Source: Omphalotus guepiniiformis (lineage: Eukaryota; Basidiomycota; Agaricomycetes; Agaricales; Omphalotaceae). From it: a stretch of 64,000 nucleotides of DNA. The position numbers and the translations under genes were made by a program. Location of the stretch: assembly GCA_028554645.1 (NCBI GenBank), contig JAQOOI010000064.1, forward strand, positions 1-64,000, given 5' to 3'. Under the pieces are notes generated by a model. That model had not been told where the DNA came from. It made no database searches and saw nothing but the letters and a program-made list of their open reading frames with translations. Shown one piece after another: positions 35,134 through 45,323 of the stretch; position 1 is the stretch's first letter; the number at the start of each line of letters is the position of its first letter.

Positions 35134-35625
35134 TTACGGTGGGCTGATTAGTGCATGTATTGCTTTCACGATATCCCTATCATTTTCTGCCAAAATCTTA
35201 TCTGCTCGTGCGCGGGGTATTTCGAACTCGTGAACCTGGTGATAGAAAATGAAGTTAATATCAGATCGTGAACGTAGAACAGGAAGAAATGAAGTGCAAA
35301 TCAAATTGAGTGCCCTGTTGGTCGCTCCAAGGCTGAACTGGCCAGCATTTGCACAACATTTGAGAAAAGAAAAGCAATAATCACAAGAAGGTCGATGTCC
35401 TCCTTCTTCGGTGCAGGTACGGAGGAATCTTTAGGAGATTTGACTGGCCCCGATTCGATTATAGCGAGGTAAGCAGCATCTAATTTTCCTTTTGAATAAG
35501 AGAAGCCGTCGTTAAACTGAGGTTGATGAAGGCCATGAGTCCAGTGTTCTTCAATTAACGGCAACAATAGCGAAACATACGTTCATTATCACTTCTGGCT
35601 CTGGTCTGCCATTGCTGCGCGACAT
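35134..35625 (-). CDS. Small HYPK-like UBA-domain protein (NatA/ribosome-associated)
   Basis: HYPK-type proteins bind and modulate the N-terminal acetyltransferase NatA and behave as ribosome-associated chaperone-like factors. Three exons (35625-35581, 35516-35385 and 35235-35134) join in frame to give 92 residues. The first codes for MSRSNGRPEPEVIMN and the second for FNDGFSYSKGKLDAAYLAII and onward to APKKEDIDLL. The third codes for VHEFEIPRARADKILAENDR, DIVKAIHALISPP and stop. The C-terminal half is a compact UBA-like domain with the KKED-(V/I)-DL-(I/L)-V-H-E-(M/F)-E-I-P pattern known from HYPK. Splice sites are GTATGT...CTCAG and GTGATT...CACCAG. It lies head to head with the F-box gene at 35882, only about 255 bases apart. 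Confidence 0.82.
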
Positions 35626-35881
35626 GGTCGTGAAAGAGAGAAGATTTTGACGGGCGTCTGTTTTTCCATTCTCGGACACGTGTAATACTGTATAGCGCTG
35701 AACTGTTCCTGTACTGGGACACCACTCTACTTCTTACACTGTCTGCTGTGCGCTTTTTGATACAACAAGGGAACAAGAAGTTGAAGCAGAGTAACAAGTG
35801 CTCTTCAATCTGGTCGTAGAAATTCGAGAGTCGTATCCATGGTGAGATTATCATCGAAGAAACTCACAAGACTGACCACAG

Positions 35882-37135
35882 ATGATCCAGGAAGTTCAAG
35901 CGACTATATTTCCTCAGGAGATCATCGAGATTTTTATTGATTGTTTATGGCACTCGGCTCCTGACCTGAGAGCATGTGCGCTCGTCGGACGTGCATGGCT
36001 ACCTCGCTCCCAAAGACAATTGTTCTGGACCGTCTGTGTTGATAATGTACAGCACTACCTACGTTTCAAGGCCACCATTGATTCCTCTCCTCATCTCTCC
36101 AACTACATTCGCTGTCTATCCTTGAACTTCAAGGCTGATCCAGCTCGATATACCTCCTGTTCTCCGGCTTTAGAGCGCCTCTTTGATGTAGAGAAAGGTC
36201 GCTTCAGGAAACTACGACATCTCAATTTGTCTGCCCTATCGCTAAGGACCCAGCCTCCGGTACTTCCCCGACTATTGAATGCCCTGCCTTCGCTCGAGCA
36301 GCTGTCTCTCGATCTTATCATGGTTTCGAGCTTCGGGCAACTGCTGTTCATCCCATCTAACGAGGGATCACGTCTGCGCTCTCTAGAGCTGGGCACTGTA
36401 GGGCTTGAGGACGCATTCGCGTCGCTCACTCGATTGAATACACCCGCAGGTCAAGCTATGTTCGCCGAAGTAGAACACCTTTTAAACACTTCGCCTTCGA
36501 GACGGTTTAGCCTCGACACCCTTCGATTAACAGGGAATGTGTCACAACCTCTTTTGCAGCTGTTGCTGTTTCATCCCAAAGCATGCTTCCCACTAGATAG
36601 GGTCGGGAGAATGCTCTTCGAGTTCAATCCACTGATACTCAGATTCGTGCGGGAGATGCCTTTGATGGTATCATTGGCCTCACCTTCACACCTTGCGTTC
36701 CTCTCATTCAATTGCGACAAAGACGTCTCGATGTCCCTTGAATCCAGCCTCAGACATCTAGTCTACAACGAGTGTGTACCCCCAGGTCTCTCCATACTCA
36801 TCCTCAACCATATCATCCCTGCTCACTTGCAGCATCTCGAGCGACTAACGTTCTTCATCACATCGTCAAATGTGAAAGATCCTATCCCTATCCCAGAAAT
36901 CAACCCGGAGTTAATTGCGAAGCTCCTCGAGGCCATTCCTGCACTGAAAAGAATTTACCTTGTTCTCGTAGTGCAAGGGTATAGCGCTTGGACAGAGAAA
37001 GTGACTCAGTCGGCACTCCGTGAATACGCAGCTTCGCTCTTGCCAAAGGAGAAAGCCAAGAGCGGGTTGCTCACCGTCGATGTTTTCGACCGCGAGGTTC
37101 TGCACGAGAATAGGGTGATCGTGTCTCAGCTATAG
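35882..37135 (+). CDS. F-box-like / leucine-rich type protein
   Basis: A single 417-codon exon. The N-terminus (FPQEIIEIFIDCLWHSAPDL followed by RACALVGRAWLPRSQRQLFW) is the degenerate F-box seen in very large Agaricomycete families, which recruit substrates to SCF ubiquitin ligases. The rest alternates hydrophobic leucine-rich stretches (LRHLNLSALSL, LPSLEQLSLDLIM, RRFSLDTLRLTGN) as in LRR-like solenoids. The target is unknown. The frame is intact and the gene shares a short divergent region with the HYPK-like gene. Confidence 0.78.
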   Translation: MIQEVQATIFPQEIIEIFIDCLWHSAPDLRACALVGRAWLPRSQRQLFWTVCVDNVQHYLRFKATIDSSPHLSNYIRCLSLNFKADPARYTSCSPALERLFDVEKGRFRKLRHLNLSALSLRTQPPVLPRLLNALPSLEQLSLDLIMVSSFGQLLFIPSNEGSRLRSLELGTVGLEDAFASLTRLNTPAGQAMFAEVEHLLNTSPSRRFSLDTLRLTGNVSQPLLQLLLFHPKACFPLDRVGRMLFEFNPLILRFVREMPLMVSLASPSHLAFLSFNCDKDVSMSLESSLRHLVYNECVPPGLSILILNHIIPAHLQHLERLTFFITSSNVKDPIPIPEINPELIAKLLEAIPALKRIYLVLVVQGYSAWTEKVTQSALREYAASLLPKEKAKSGLLTVDVFDREVLHENRVIVSQL

Positions 37136-37544
37136 TTGCATGCGTTCAGAATGATTCGTGATAAAGCTACCCGGCTTCGTTTCCGTTCACAAACCTGTTA
37201 CGCCGGCTTCTGGCCTCTTGCATTATACGGAGTGCCCAAAGTCTGGCGAGTATTGGAAACCTTTACTTCCGTTTCTCTCCCATAGGATGTACTCTGATAT
37301 CATAGCCCCTAGCTGAGGCTATACGGAGAAGACTCGCGTGTCGCGTGCTGATGTCCAAGCTGTACTTAGCAAGTGGCAAGTAATAGAAAGCAATGTAGCA
37401 ATCTGGATTCTCGCTTTCGGATTCATACAGACCAGTACTGCCTTTAATAGTGACTGACTACCTTTACATGTATACAATGTTGCTCTGGTATCTGTACTAC
37501 TATTCGTACTTTGATTCTTATACTCGAGACAAAGAGAACTGTCA
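37136..37544. other. Convergent intergenic region
   Basis: Two F-box-type genes end toward each other here. Nothing else was seen. Confidence 0.4.
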
Positions 37545-39098
37545 TCAACAAAAAGAAACTTTGAAACTCGAGTTTGTGAGGAAAGAAACACCAACGACGG
37601 ACGGGGGCTGTCTAGACTTAGTCATGACATCAAATTCATCTCGTAGCGGCATCTCGCAACTCCGAGACTGTGTATATGTTGCCAGGAAATCCTCCAAGCG
37701 AGGTAGAAGGACATCATCTATGTACTGTGTACTTGGTTGAATTGTGAGCATATCAAACAGCTCATCCCAAGAGACTACAGTGTCTTGAAGTACTAGCGAA
37801 GTGAGCATAGGCGCCGTGCGGAAGAGTTGATATAGTTGGTCTCGAGTTATGGAGATCATACCCTGAAGGTGCAAAGCCTGCAAAGGGCACGAAGATCGTA
37901 ACATCATAGATACCAAAGTCGAGTCCAATTTCGAGTCCAAGGAGCACCAGTCCCCGTTAGCTTTGATGCGAAGTTTTTCTAGAGATGACAAGGTGCAATC
38001 ATTAAAAGTTTCGAAGCAATAGCTAACGTCATCGTCGAGACACTCAATCTCCAGCTCCAAGAGAGTAGACAAATTGGGTAGACGCTGAAAGCCATAAGGA
38101 TCGCGCCGCCGATCAGGGCACACTAGCTTAAGCTTTTCCAATGTGCTACACTTCGGCAATATATAGAAACATCGTCCGCTGGTCAAATCCAGTGCTTTGA
38201 GTTGGGAGTAAGGGAATGTGAAAGAGTCTGGTACACCGTATACCCTCAAGAAAGACAAGTTGGGAGCAACTCCAAACGAATCAATGGCATTGCGTGGGCC
38301 CCAAACAACATGGGGTATCATCAATTCCTGTAAATTGGGAAAATAACCGTTGAGGGGCGGAGGTCGTTTTCGAAGATTTGTATACACCATGTCCCACTCA
38401 TCATCATAGAAATTCAATTCTGCGGAGCCCCATCTATCGGTATGAAAAAGTAGCACTCCAAGTACCTCTGGCAGGTGTCTCTTGTTTTTAACACGGTTAT
38501 AACGGACATGGTCTGGTTGAAGGGCCGTGATACGAAGTCGAAGAGGAATTGATTGTGACATGTGGAGATAATGGGAAATGAAGCCGGGATGATCAGGACA
38601 CTGTGACTCGGCATAAAAATCTACGTCTACCTCCCATAATGAGGCAGCCCATAGTCGCGGCATTGATTGGGTGGTATGCCTCCAGTGATGACAAACTTGT
38701 GAGATACGCAAAATTTCGGAAGTACCATCAACGAATTTAATATCCAAGTTAGCAGACAGCTCGAAGATCGCTCCTAGTATATCGACAGGTAGTCGTCGTA
38801 TTGGGGAACCCAATCCTTTGACCACGTCGTGGGTTCTCTGTAGGCCCTCGCGAGTCTTGCAGAGCATAGAGAGGGTATTTTGAAGCTGGAGAATTTGAGC
38901 ATCGACACAACGAATTTCCTCCGCCTTTTCGTCAACATATCGGGAGAATTTGAGTAGGGATTCATCATCAGGAACAACATTGCTGCGAAGTAGTGACTCG
39001 AATGAGGACTCGTCAAAGCCCTCAGCCGTAGAATCGTGGAGATCAGAGTAGGAAGGACATTCGCTGCGGGCAGGAGACTGCAGAGAAGAGTTCTGCAT
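37545..39098 (-). CDS. F-box domain protein with N-terminal coiled coil
   Basis: A single 517-codon exon. Residues about 45-95 form a predicted coiled coil (VDEKAEEIRCVDAQILQLQN). The F-box follows at about 98-140 (SPIRRLPVDILGAIFELSAN, then SQVCHHWRHTTQSMPRLWAA), in the arrangement usual for mushroom F-box families. The remainder contains irregular leucine-rich repeats (YFPNLQELMIPHVVWG, LSSLEKLRIKANGDW). The predicted role is substrate binding in an SCF complex; the substrate is not predictable. It is not a close copy of the neighbouring gene at 35882. Confidence 0.82.
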   Translation of the reverse strand: MQNSSLQSPARSECPSYSDLHDSTAEGFDESSFESLLRSNVVPDDESLLKFSRYVDEKAEEIRCVDAQILQLQNTLSMLCKTREGLQRTHDVVKGLGSPIRRLPVDILGAIFELSANLDIKFVDGTSEILRISQVCHHWRHTTQSMPRLWAASLWEVDVDFYAESQCPDHPGFISHYLHMSQSIPLRLRITALQPDHVRYNRVKNKRHLPEVLGVLLFHTDRWGSAELNFYDDEWDMVYTNLRKRPPPLNGYFPNLQELMIPHVVWGPRNAIDSFGVAPNLSFLRVYGVPDSFTFPYSQLKALDLTSGRCFYILPKCSTLEKLKLVCPDRRRDPYGFQRLPNLSTLLELEIECLDDDVSYCFETFNDCTLSSLEKLRIKANGDWCSLDSKLDSTLVSMMLRSSCPLQALHLQGMISITRDQLYQLFRTAPMLTSLVLQDTVVSWDELFDMLTIQPSTQYIDDVLLPRLEDFLATYTQSRSCEMPLRDEFDVMTKSRQPPSVVGVSFLTNSSFKVSFC

Positions 39099-39458
39099 TG
39101 TAAAAGGCTGTTATAGAAGTGGAACGTGGAAGAGCCACTGTCAGAAAAGATAACTTGGATAGAACGGTCACGATTTCCAGTGATGATGTTTGAGGCTAAA
39201 ACACGAGCAGCCCAGACTAAAACGAACACCTCGTCTCAGGCGACATGGAAGTTCAAAATGAAGGACCGAATCTCACACTTGCCGGCGGCAAGCTTCAAGC
39301 TTGAGCTTGAGCGCTTAAGCAAGTACCTGTCGGATTTTCAGAGAATCTCAGTTAAATGTACACACTTTACGTGGTACTACCAGCAAAGCCTCATATACAT
39401 ACTGTATCTACAATAAATAATCTTACTTCCCTACTTACATCCTCCCGTACAACTAGAT
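39099..39458. other. Short intergenic region
   Basis: This lies between the F-box gene and the multi-TM gene. An ORF at 39126-39416 has no support. Confidence 0.4.
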
Positions 39459-41305
39459 TCACACAATCTCCTTAGGCTTCACCTGTACCTCCAAGTCCCT
39501 CACCTCATCTCCCTCCAACTCACCCAAATCTTCCCTGATTCGTGCTTCCAAATCTGGGCCATCCTCCAAATAATCCGGATCGTTAACAGCCAACAAACTT
39601 CTCTGCCTCATCCTGAACGGAACAGAAACGAAGTGATTCAAATGCGGGGTACTACTGATGCTGTTCCCCAATCCTACGGCACTGCCATCCAGCGGTCCTG
39701 CAGCATACCGTAGAGAGTCGAGCGTCTCTTGGACAGGGGTCGGCTCAGTGCTTCGACCAAGCCCGACGCGGACGAGGATCAAGGTCGGCACGATTCCCTT
39801 GAGAGTGGAAGTTAGATTTGAAGAGATCAAGAAGGAGAGTGAGAGGAATCACACAACGGATGAAAGGGTTAGAGTACGTACCACGATTTGATCCAAGAGA
39901 GTGCATATTACCACCCGCTTCTGCTGCATTTCAACTCCGAAGGTGATAGCGAGGGCGATGGAATAGAAGAGGCCCGATTCGATTCTGTCCAAAGCATAGA
40001 CTGGTTTCAGTTATAGGACGCAAGACGAGAGTGCATGCAGGACTAGCTTACATTTTCGACAAAGCAGTACTGTACATCCCAGCATTCGGCGAGACAGAAC
40101 CCATGATTTGTTCGACCTTACGTCTGGCCCACCAGATTTTACCGGCTGCATGCCCATGTTAACATTGCAAGGAGCAGGGTGGTTTGAAATGGAGGATAAG
40201 ATTATGGTAAGCAGGAATCACAACTCGAACAAAAAACAGCCAAACTCACCAATTAACCCCGTCAAGAGCACATTATTAACCACATTCACGATGAGAAACA
40301 CTGATTTCAAAAGCGGCTGTTCCGTTAGGTATTTTGTAGCGGCGGAAGCTTTGCCTGCGGCGGTTGGAATTGAGGCGATGACATTGATTATTTCGGCGTC
40401 ATTGGAGGTCTCTGTTGAGATGAAGTACAGGGCGACGGCTGAAGTTTCAAGGAGGTAAGGGGGAGGTAGCGATGACAGGCATTGAACAGGCGTACCAGTG
40501 TTTCCGAGCGAGACAATTGTGGGGAGAAAAACAATACGTCTGTTGTTTCCCCAAATCCCCCAAACTATGTAGCATCGGTAGATCTGTATTTTCTTTTTTG
40601 AATCTCTTTCAAAAAGAAATGGGAAATCATCACCCACTAGTACACTATCTGCAATCGCACTACACAATTTAAGTGTTGAATGAACTCCGCATATAACGAA
40701 ACACTCACTTTGCTATAATATATATTGCAGTGAACTTTGGACTCCTACAAAGCTAGCACATCAGCATACACACCAACCTCCCAACCTCCTCTCCATTCTT
40801 CAAACTCACTCACCTCAATCTTAAGACTTTCTCCAGATTCTTAACGATCTCCCCCTCCCCCGTGTCGGCAACAAGACTAAACATAAACACAAAATCCGCA
40901 CATGCATGAATCATGTTGAGGATCGCGCTGGACGTAGCAAGAGCGAAAAGTAGGAACGTCGTGGTAAGACGAAAGATCCACACCGCACGATGGTCAGTGT
41001 AGGCGGTATGACCACGGCGGCGATGGAGGAAGAGGGTGTAGACGCAGATGCTGAAGAGGACGGTGTAGGCGCCTGTATAGAATGAAGACAGGGTTTTAGT
41101 TAGTACTGCCAGTAGGGTCGGAATGGCGAAAACGTACCGTATAGGAGGAAGTTGAGCTTAAGGGAGGGAGTTAGTGAGAAGGAAGGAGCCCTGTAAGCGG
41201 TGGATAGGTACTTACAACAAGGATGATTTGCGTTCCGAGGATGTTCTCGCGGAAGAAGGTGTCGAGGTCGAGATTTGGCTCGAGAGGGCCTACTTGATAG
41301 TCCAT
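39459..41305 (-). CDS. Seven-TM-like membrane protein of an Agaricomycete-expanded family (copy 1)
   Basis: Function unknown; receptor-like topologies of this type are abundant in mushroom genomes. The start at 41305 gives MDYQVGPLEPNLDLDTFFRE and NILGTQIIL. After removal of about nine short introns the chain shows about seven hydrophobic helices. They include FLLYGAYTVLFSICVYTLFL, WIFRLTTTFLLFALATSSAI, YIIANAIADSVLIYRCYIVW, RRIVFLPTIVSLGN, SVFLIVNVVNNVLLTGLIAG and VGIVPTLILVRVGLG. The IYRCYI-W motif at the end of a helix is a hallmark of the family. The C-terminal tail is acidic and cytosolic (NDPDYLEDGPDLEARIREDL). Intron positions match those of the partial paralogue at the right end of the window (63236 onward), so the two arose by duplication. 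Confidence 0.78.
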
Positions 41306-42474
41306 CAGGAACTATATTACTCTTGAAAGTTTGAGCGCAGGTGTCTGTATCAGAGTCCTCGGTCGAAGTGGTAAGAAAGACTGTCGAGCCTTGAAAAGCA
41401 GCCCTGGTTATATGGACACCGAATTGTGAGAGTTATCGGGAATTTTTTTCGGTATCACTGCATTTGCAGCAGATTCATCAGGTATGTAGTACATACACAC
41501 AGTATATGTATTGTAAACTGAGACCTAGCGTTCGGGCCTGGATGCCTGGTAAGAAGTGAAAACCGGCACTTGTCATGAGGCGTAGTTGTCGAATCAAATG
41601 CAACGCACAGACCAGGGAGCTACGGCAGTGATGATTCGTATATCGGCGGTATCATCGGTAGCTGCACAGAGTTGTTGAGATACCGCAGTAACCTCTATAT
41701 TATAGCACATTTTTCTGATACATAAGTTTAAGGCCTCCACTGCGAGGAAATGCATATACGCACAAAGGGTGGGGCTCCGAGCGTAACATTGATCCGGGAC
41801 AGAAGTGTGGACCTAAGCACCTGTAACACCCTCCTCACTGGACTTACCGTTCATCCAAATCAATACATGACCCACTAAACCCCCGTCAGTTGTTAGCCAG
41901 TCATCTAGTGTTACGTTCCTCGTGGACAAGTCCTTTCCAGGTACTGATTAACTTTTTGAAAAGGACCTTCTTCTCATATCGGCGTATTGCCGGTTCGATG
42001 GCCAGTCATTCGTCGATCGAGCTGGTACCTCTATTCCACCCATTTTATCCATTGCACAGAGTTGCTTCGCGTGCGTTATGCTGGCTCATCGTATTTCGCA
42101 ATGAATCGTTCGCAGCGCAAGAGCCCATATCAAGTATGTTGAATCCGATATGATGATTCTCCATAGCATCGTAGCGCCCGTTTTAGCAGCTCCCCGCCCC
42201 TTCTCTGGAAACCATTTGAGAGACAAATTAACCAGTACTCAAGTTGTTCAACTTGAAGTGCACTTCGAACATTAGAGCTTGAATCCAGGTGCTTTGCTAG
42301 CCATACGAACATGAAGATCATCAATGTTTCAATTTGCATTGAACGAAGAGCAACAGGAAATGAGTGGCTGGACCAGAAGGCATTCAGAGTCCGACGTGAC
42401 CCATCGTGCACCACGTGCATGAATTGCTCATCGTCGTGTACTTACTAGTTCAAAGAGGGCTTCGTCGTTTCATA
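41306..42474. other. Gene-poor region between the multi-TM gene and the duplicated block
   Basis: No coding sequence with domain or splice support was found. The ORFs at 41890-42153 (+) and 42130-42420 (-) are short and unsupported. Confidence 0.4.
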
Positions 42475-42623
42475 TGTCCTTGGCATATTCTAGTAATCCA
42501 AACACATTCCATTGGTATACTGATATGATTTACAAGAATACTAGCATAACTTAGGTGTATAACCACAAGCAATCGAATGTAGACTCTTGGCAGCAGTAAT
42601 CAAGTTCTATCACTTCCACCGTC
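42475..42623 (-). repeat. Inverted copy of the GTR1 3' flank (unit U, copy A)
   Basis: The reverse complement of this segment matches 53426-53575, the sequence immediately after the GTR1 stop codon, with scattered differences. Shared strings include GGTGGAAGTGATAGAACTT, CCAAGAGTCTA and ATCATATCAGTATACCAATG. In this copy the unit ends exactly where unit L begins (near 42624-42628). Confidence 0.85.
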
Positions 42624-42627
42624 CATA

Positions 42628-43291
42628 AGACCGGCACGAGGACAGGCAGGTCCTTGTGTCATTTCTGGATTAACAGGAGCACCGGGGAAGGTATTCTCGC
42701 GAAGAGTTAAATGTCAGCCTTTACTGTACTATATGCTTTTGCGCTGACACCCGACTGCTGCCGAGGTACCGTGTACGGAGCGCTGCGCGTCAAACGAGCA
42801 TTCAAAGGCGCACGATGTACCAAAGGTGTGCAATCGGTTGTAATTGATGTCTGCGCAAGTGGATAAGAGGAGGGTGTAGCCACGCCGAGTTCTCCAGCAC
42901 CTTCGGTTGCAACGACAGGTGGTGGTGAGCAGGAAACGGTAGATTGGGATTCTTCAGGAGGAGAAGGGAGGGTATTTGACGGAGTAAGGAGTGAACCCGG
43001 TACAAAGCAAGAACTTTCACTGCTCGGCGCGGAGGAAGCTGTGTGAGTGTGGAAATGAGAAAAACCGACGCCCGCACTCACCGATATGTTTCATTGGCGT
43101 GGAGGGTGAAGGTATCGAAGGCCAAATTTGTGCGGTTCTGGAGGCACCCTCCGTCGGTTCTACAACATCGTCGTCCTCAGAGAAATGGCTAAAGAGATCG
43201 TCGTCGTCTTCGCATTCACTTCCGTTCCCACACAGCTGGTGCGGCGACACGAAAGACTCTGAGACGGATTTGGAGAAGAATATTAGGAAGA
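42628..43291 (-). repeat. Unit L of the duplicated block, copy A
   Basis: About 660 bases are closely similar to 54698-55360 in the same orientation. Matching stretches include CAGGTCCTTGTGTCATTTCT, GCTGCCGAGGTACCGTGTAC and GAGGCACCCTCCGTCGGTTC. The minus strand codes for a Ser/Pro-rich stretch (SSESCFVPGSLLTPSNTLPS) and the acidic motif CGNGSECEDDDDLFSHFSED, both shared with copy B. Small indels shift the frame between the two copies. Confidence 0.85.
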
Positions 43292-44200
43292 AATTACGAA
43301 GCTGTGTGCGTATTCTTATGCAAAAGCTGGATGAGGTAACTACGACATCGTATCGTTAGGAGGCGAAGAGGATGTTTCCCAACGGGAGTTGTGCCATTCA
43401 AATGGGTAGGATGGGACTCTGAGACGAAGAGTGTGACGCCCGAAAGTGCGGTGCTCACTTCAACTTATTCTCCATATTCATGCCACCACTGCCTCGCACG
43501 ATTTCACTGATCCCTGGCATAGTAATCCAATCGGTATTAGCCATACTGCGAGCTACTGGGCAGCGCATTGGTCAGTGGCGTACAATAAATGCTTCAATGC
43601 TCGTTGGGTCTTTTGGGAATGGGATAACAAACCTAAGCGCAATGACTGGAATTGGCCACGAAGCTGTCCGGAAGAGTCTTTGTCCAAGTTCAAGTCTGGA
43701 GAACATGGGTTGAGGACTCGGGGAAGTGGTGATATTGAGCTAGTTAATGAGTTGATGAAAAGGACGATTGGGTCGGATATGCAGCCTGTACCAGCACCTT
43801 TATTCCGCAGAGGAATTGATGAACCTGCGCCGGAGGAAATACAGGGAGCAAAGGAAAAGGAGTTGATTGAAGCGGAGCAGAAGGTAGTTGTTCCGCAGAA
43901 GTGACCCTCCCCTACGAAAGACAGCGAAGGAGGACGAAAGAGACGACGGGCACGCTGTTGACGGTTTGAGGGGACCGATTGAGCCAGCGACTGGAGCTGT
44001 GAGTTCACAATTGATTCTCTGCATGACGCCTGGGGGAATGTACAAACTGGCCAGGGGGCCTGCTGACCCGGAAGGTAGAGCTGTTGGGAGGAAGCGGAAT
44101 AAAACGAGGAAAAATGCCGCGAAGAAGCGTGAATGATGCGTTGGCACCGGAAGTGCAAGAGAAAGTACATCTTAGACCTCACTTGGGAATATCTAGATGC
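43292..44200 (+). other. Sequence between the two halves of copy A, with a possible ORF
   Basis: An ORF at 43446-43904 reads SYWAAHWSVAYNKCFNARWV and later PAPLFRRGIDEPAPEEIQGA, followed by a basic ORF at 43888-44136. No domain was recognised and no equivalent exists in copy B. It may be a fragment of the same lineage-specific gene family or unrelated inserted sequence. Confidence 0.3.
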
Positions 44201-44202
44201 TG

Positions 44203-44840
44203 ATGAGTGTTTTGGTTTTCAGATTCCGGATTCAAGAGAGGAGATAAGTCACAATGTGAAGCTGGTTTACTATTCGATGGTACCGACCCTGATCTCGGTG
44301 CTCGGTGCTGCCTTACAAGATGGCAGGGCTTTCGTTCGCAGCGAGAATGGGAAGCTGTTCTTCTCAGTCTTGAAAGATGCCTATCTTGCACGATATTCGC
44401 AAGCACGTCGCTACTCACCCGGTCCCACCATTCGTCACCCCAAACTCGTTGTCTTCCGCTAACCACGCCATGTTCCTGACCTCAGCTCGCAGAAACGAAG
44501 CTAAATGGTGCAGGAGAGAACGATTCTGACCTCGTCGCGGCGGAAGGAGTTTGTGGTGGCTATGGGGCTAGCTATGGAATGGAAGAGGTGGGCAGGGAAT
44601 GCAAAAGCTGCATCTTCGACTTTTATAGGTTCAGTCGTCTTTGTCGTGACGGCCGACCGTGGCCTTTGGCGTTTTTCTGGTTCGTTTGGGGTTGTGAGAT
44701 TACGCTTTGCACATTGTCTTTGTTGGGTTTCCTGTTTATCATTGCTGTCGATTTCCTTTGTTTCGCTTTATACTCTTTGTTTTGCTGGCTCGCTTTCTTG
44801 GATTGTCGATGTATATTTCTTTGTCGTACGGAATACACGT
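44203..44840 (+). repeat. Unit R of the duplicated block, copy A (inverted relative to copy B)
   Basis: This is the reverse complement of about 53958-54690, with roughly nine in ten bases alike by eye. It codes on the plus strand for VKLVYYSMVPTLISVLGAAL, VRSENGKLFFSVLKDAYLAR, VQERTILTSSRRKEF and a two-helix membrane segment (LRFAHCLCWVSCLSLLSISF and onward). Copy A lacks the segment of about 90 bases that in copy B codes for the PSRLFRVLPPKQRADMIDEC stretch. Confidence 0.8.
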
Positions 44841-45323
44841 TCAACGCATGGTCCAAGCTTGTAATTTGAATCACGACATTGAATTTGTTCCCTAAACAGG
44901 GAGGCGTCGAAAGGGCCATAGCATGATAGAAACTATCTCAGGAGTCAGGAGGTGGTGCAAGTGCCGGCAATTTGCTTACCTTGTGAAGTGTAGTAACGAC
45001 GAAGACAACATACGAGCCTATCCCATTACCTGCTCTGCCACCACCTCTCACCAAAAGACGTGAAGCTTCTTCACGCACCACTTCCTCAGGATTGCCTGAT
45101 GTCCGCCGCCTGCCCGAGGTTTCGCGATGGAATTGACCGTGGATATTAAGTAGTAACTTATAAATACTCGATAGCATGGTTATGTAGCAGTCTCCAATAC
45201 TTTTTAAGTTACATACACAAAATACAAATACAAAGAAGGATGAAGGATATCCCGCAGAGCAAAGAAGCTCTAGATAAATAAAATATCTGCAAATTCACCC
45301 AAGAGCTTCTATGAGAACCACAA
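44841..45323. other. Intergenic region
   Basis: This lies between unit R of copy A and the stop of the WD40 gene. No gene was seen; an ORF on the minus strand (44938-45177) is unsupported. Confidence 0.4.
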
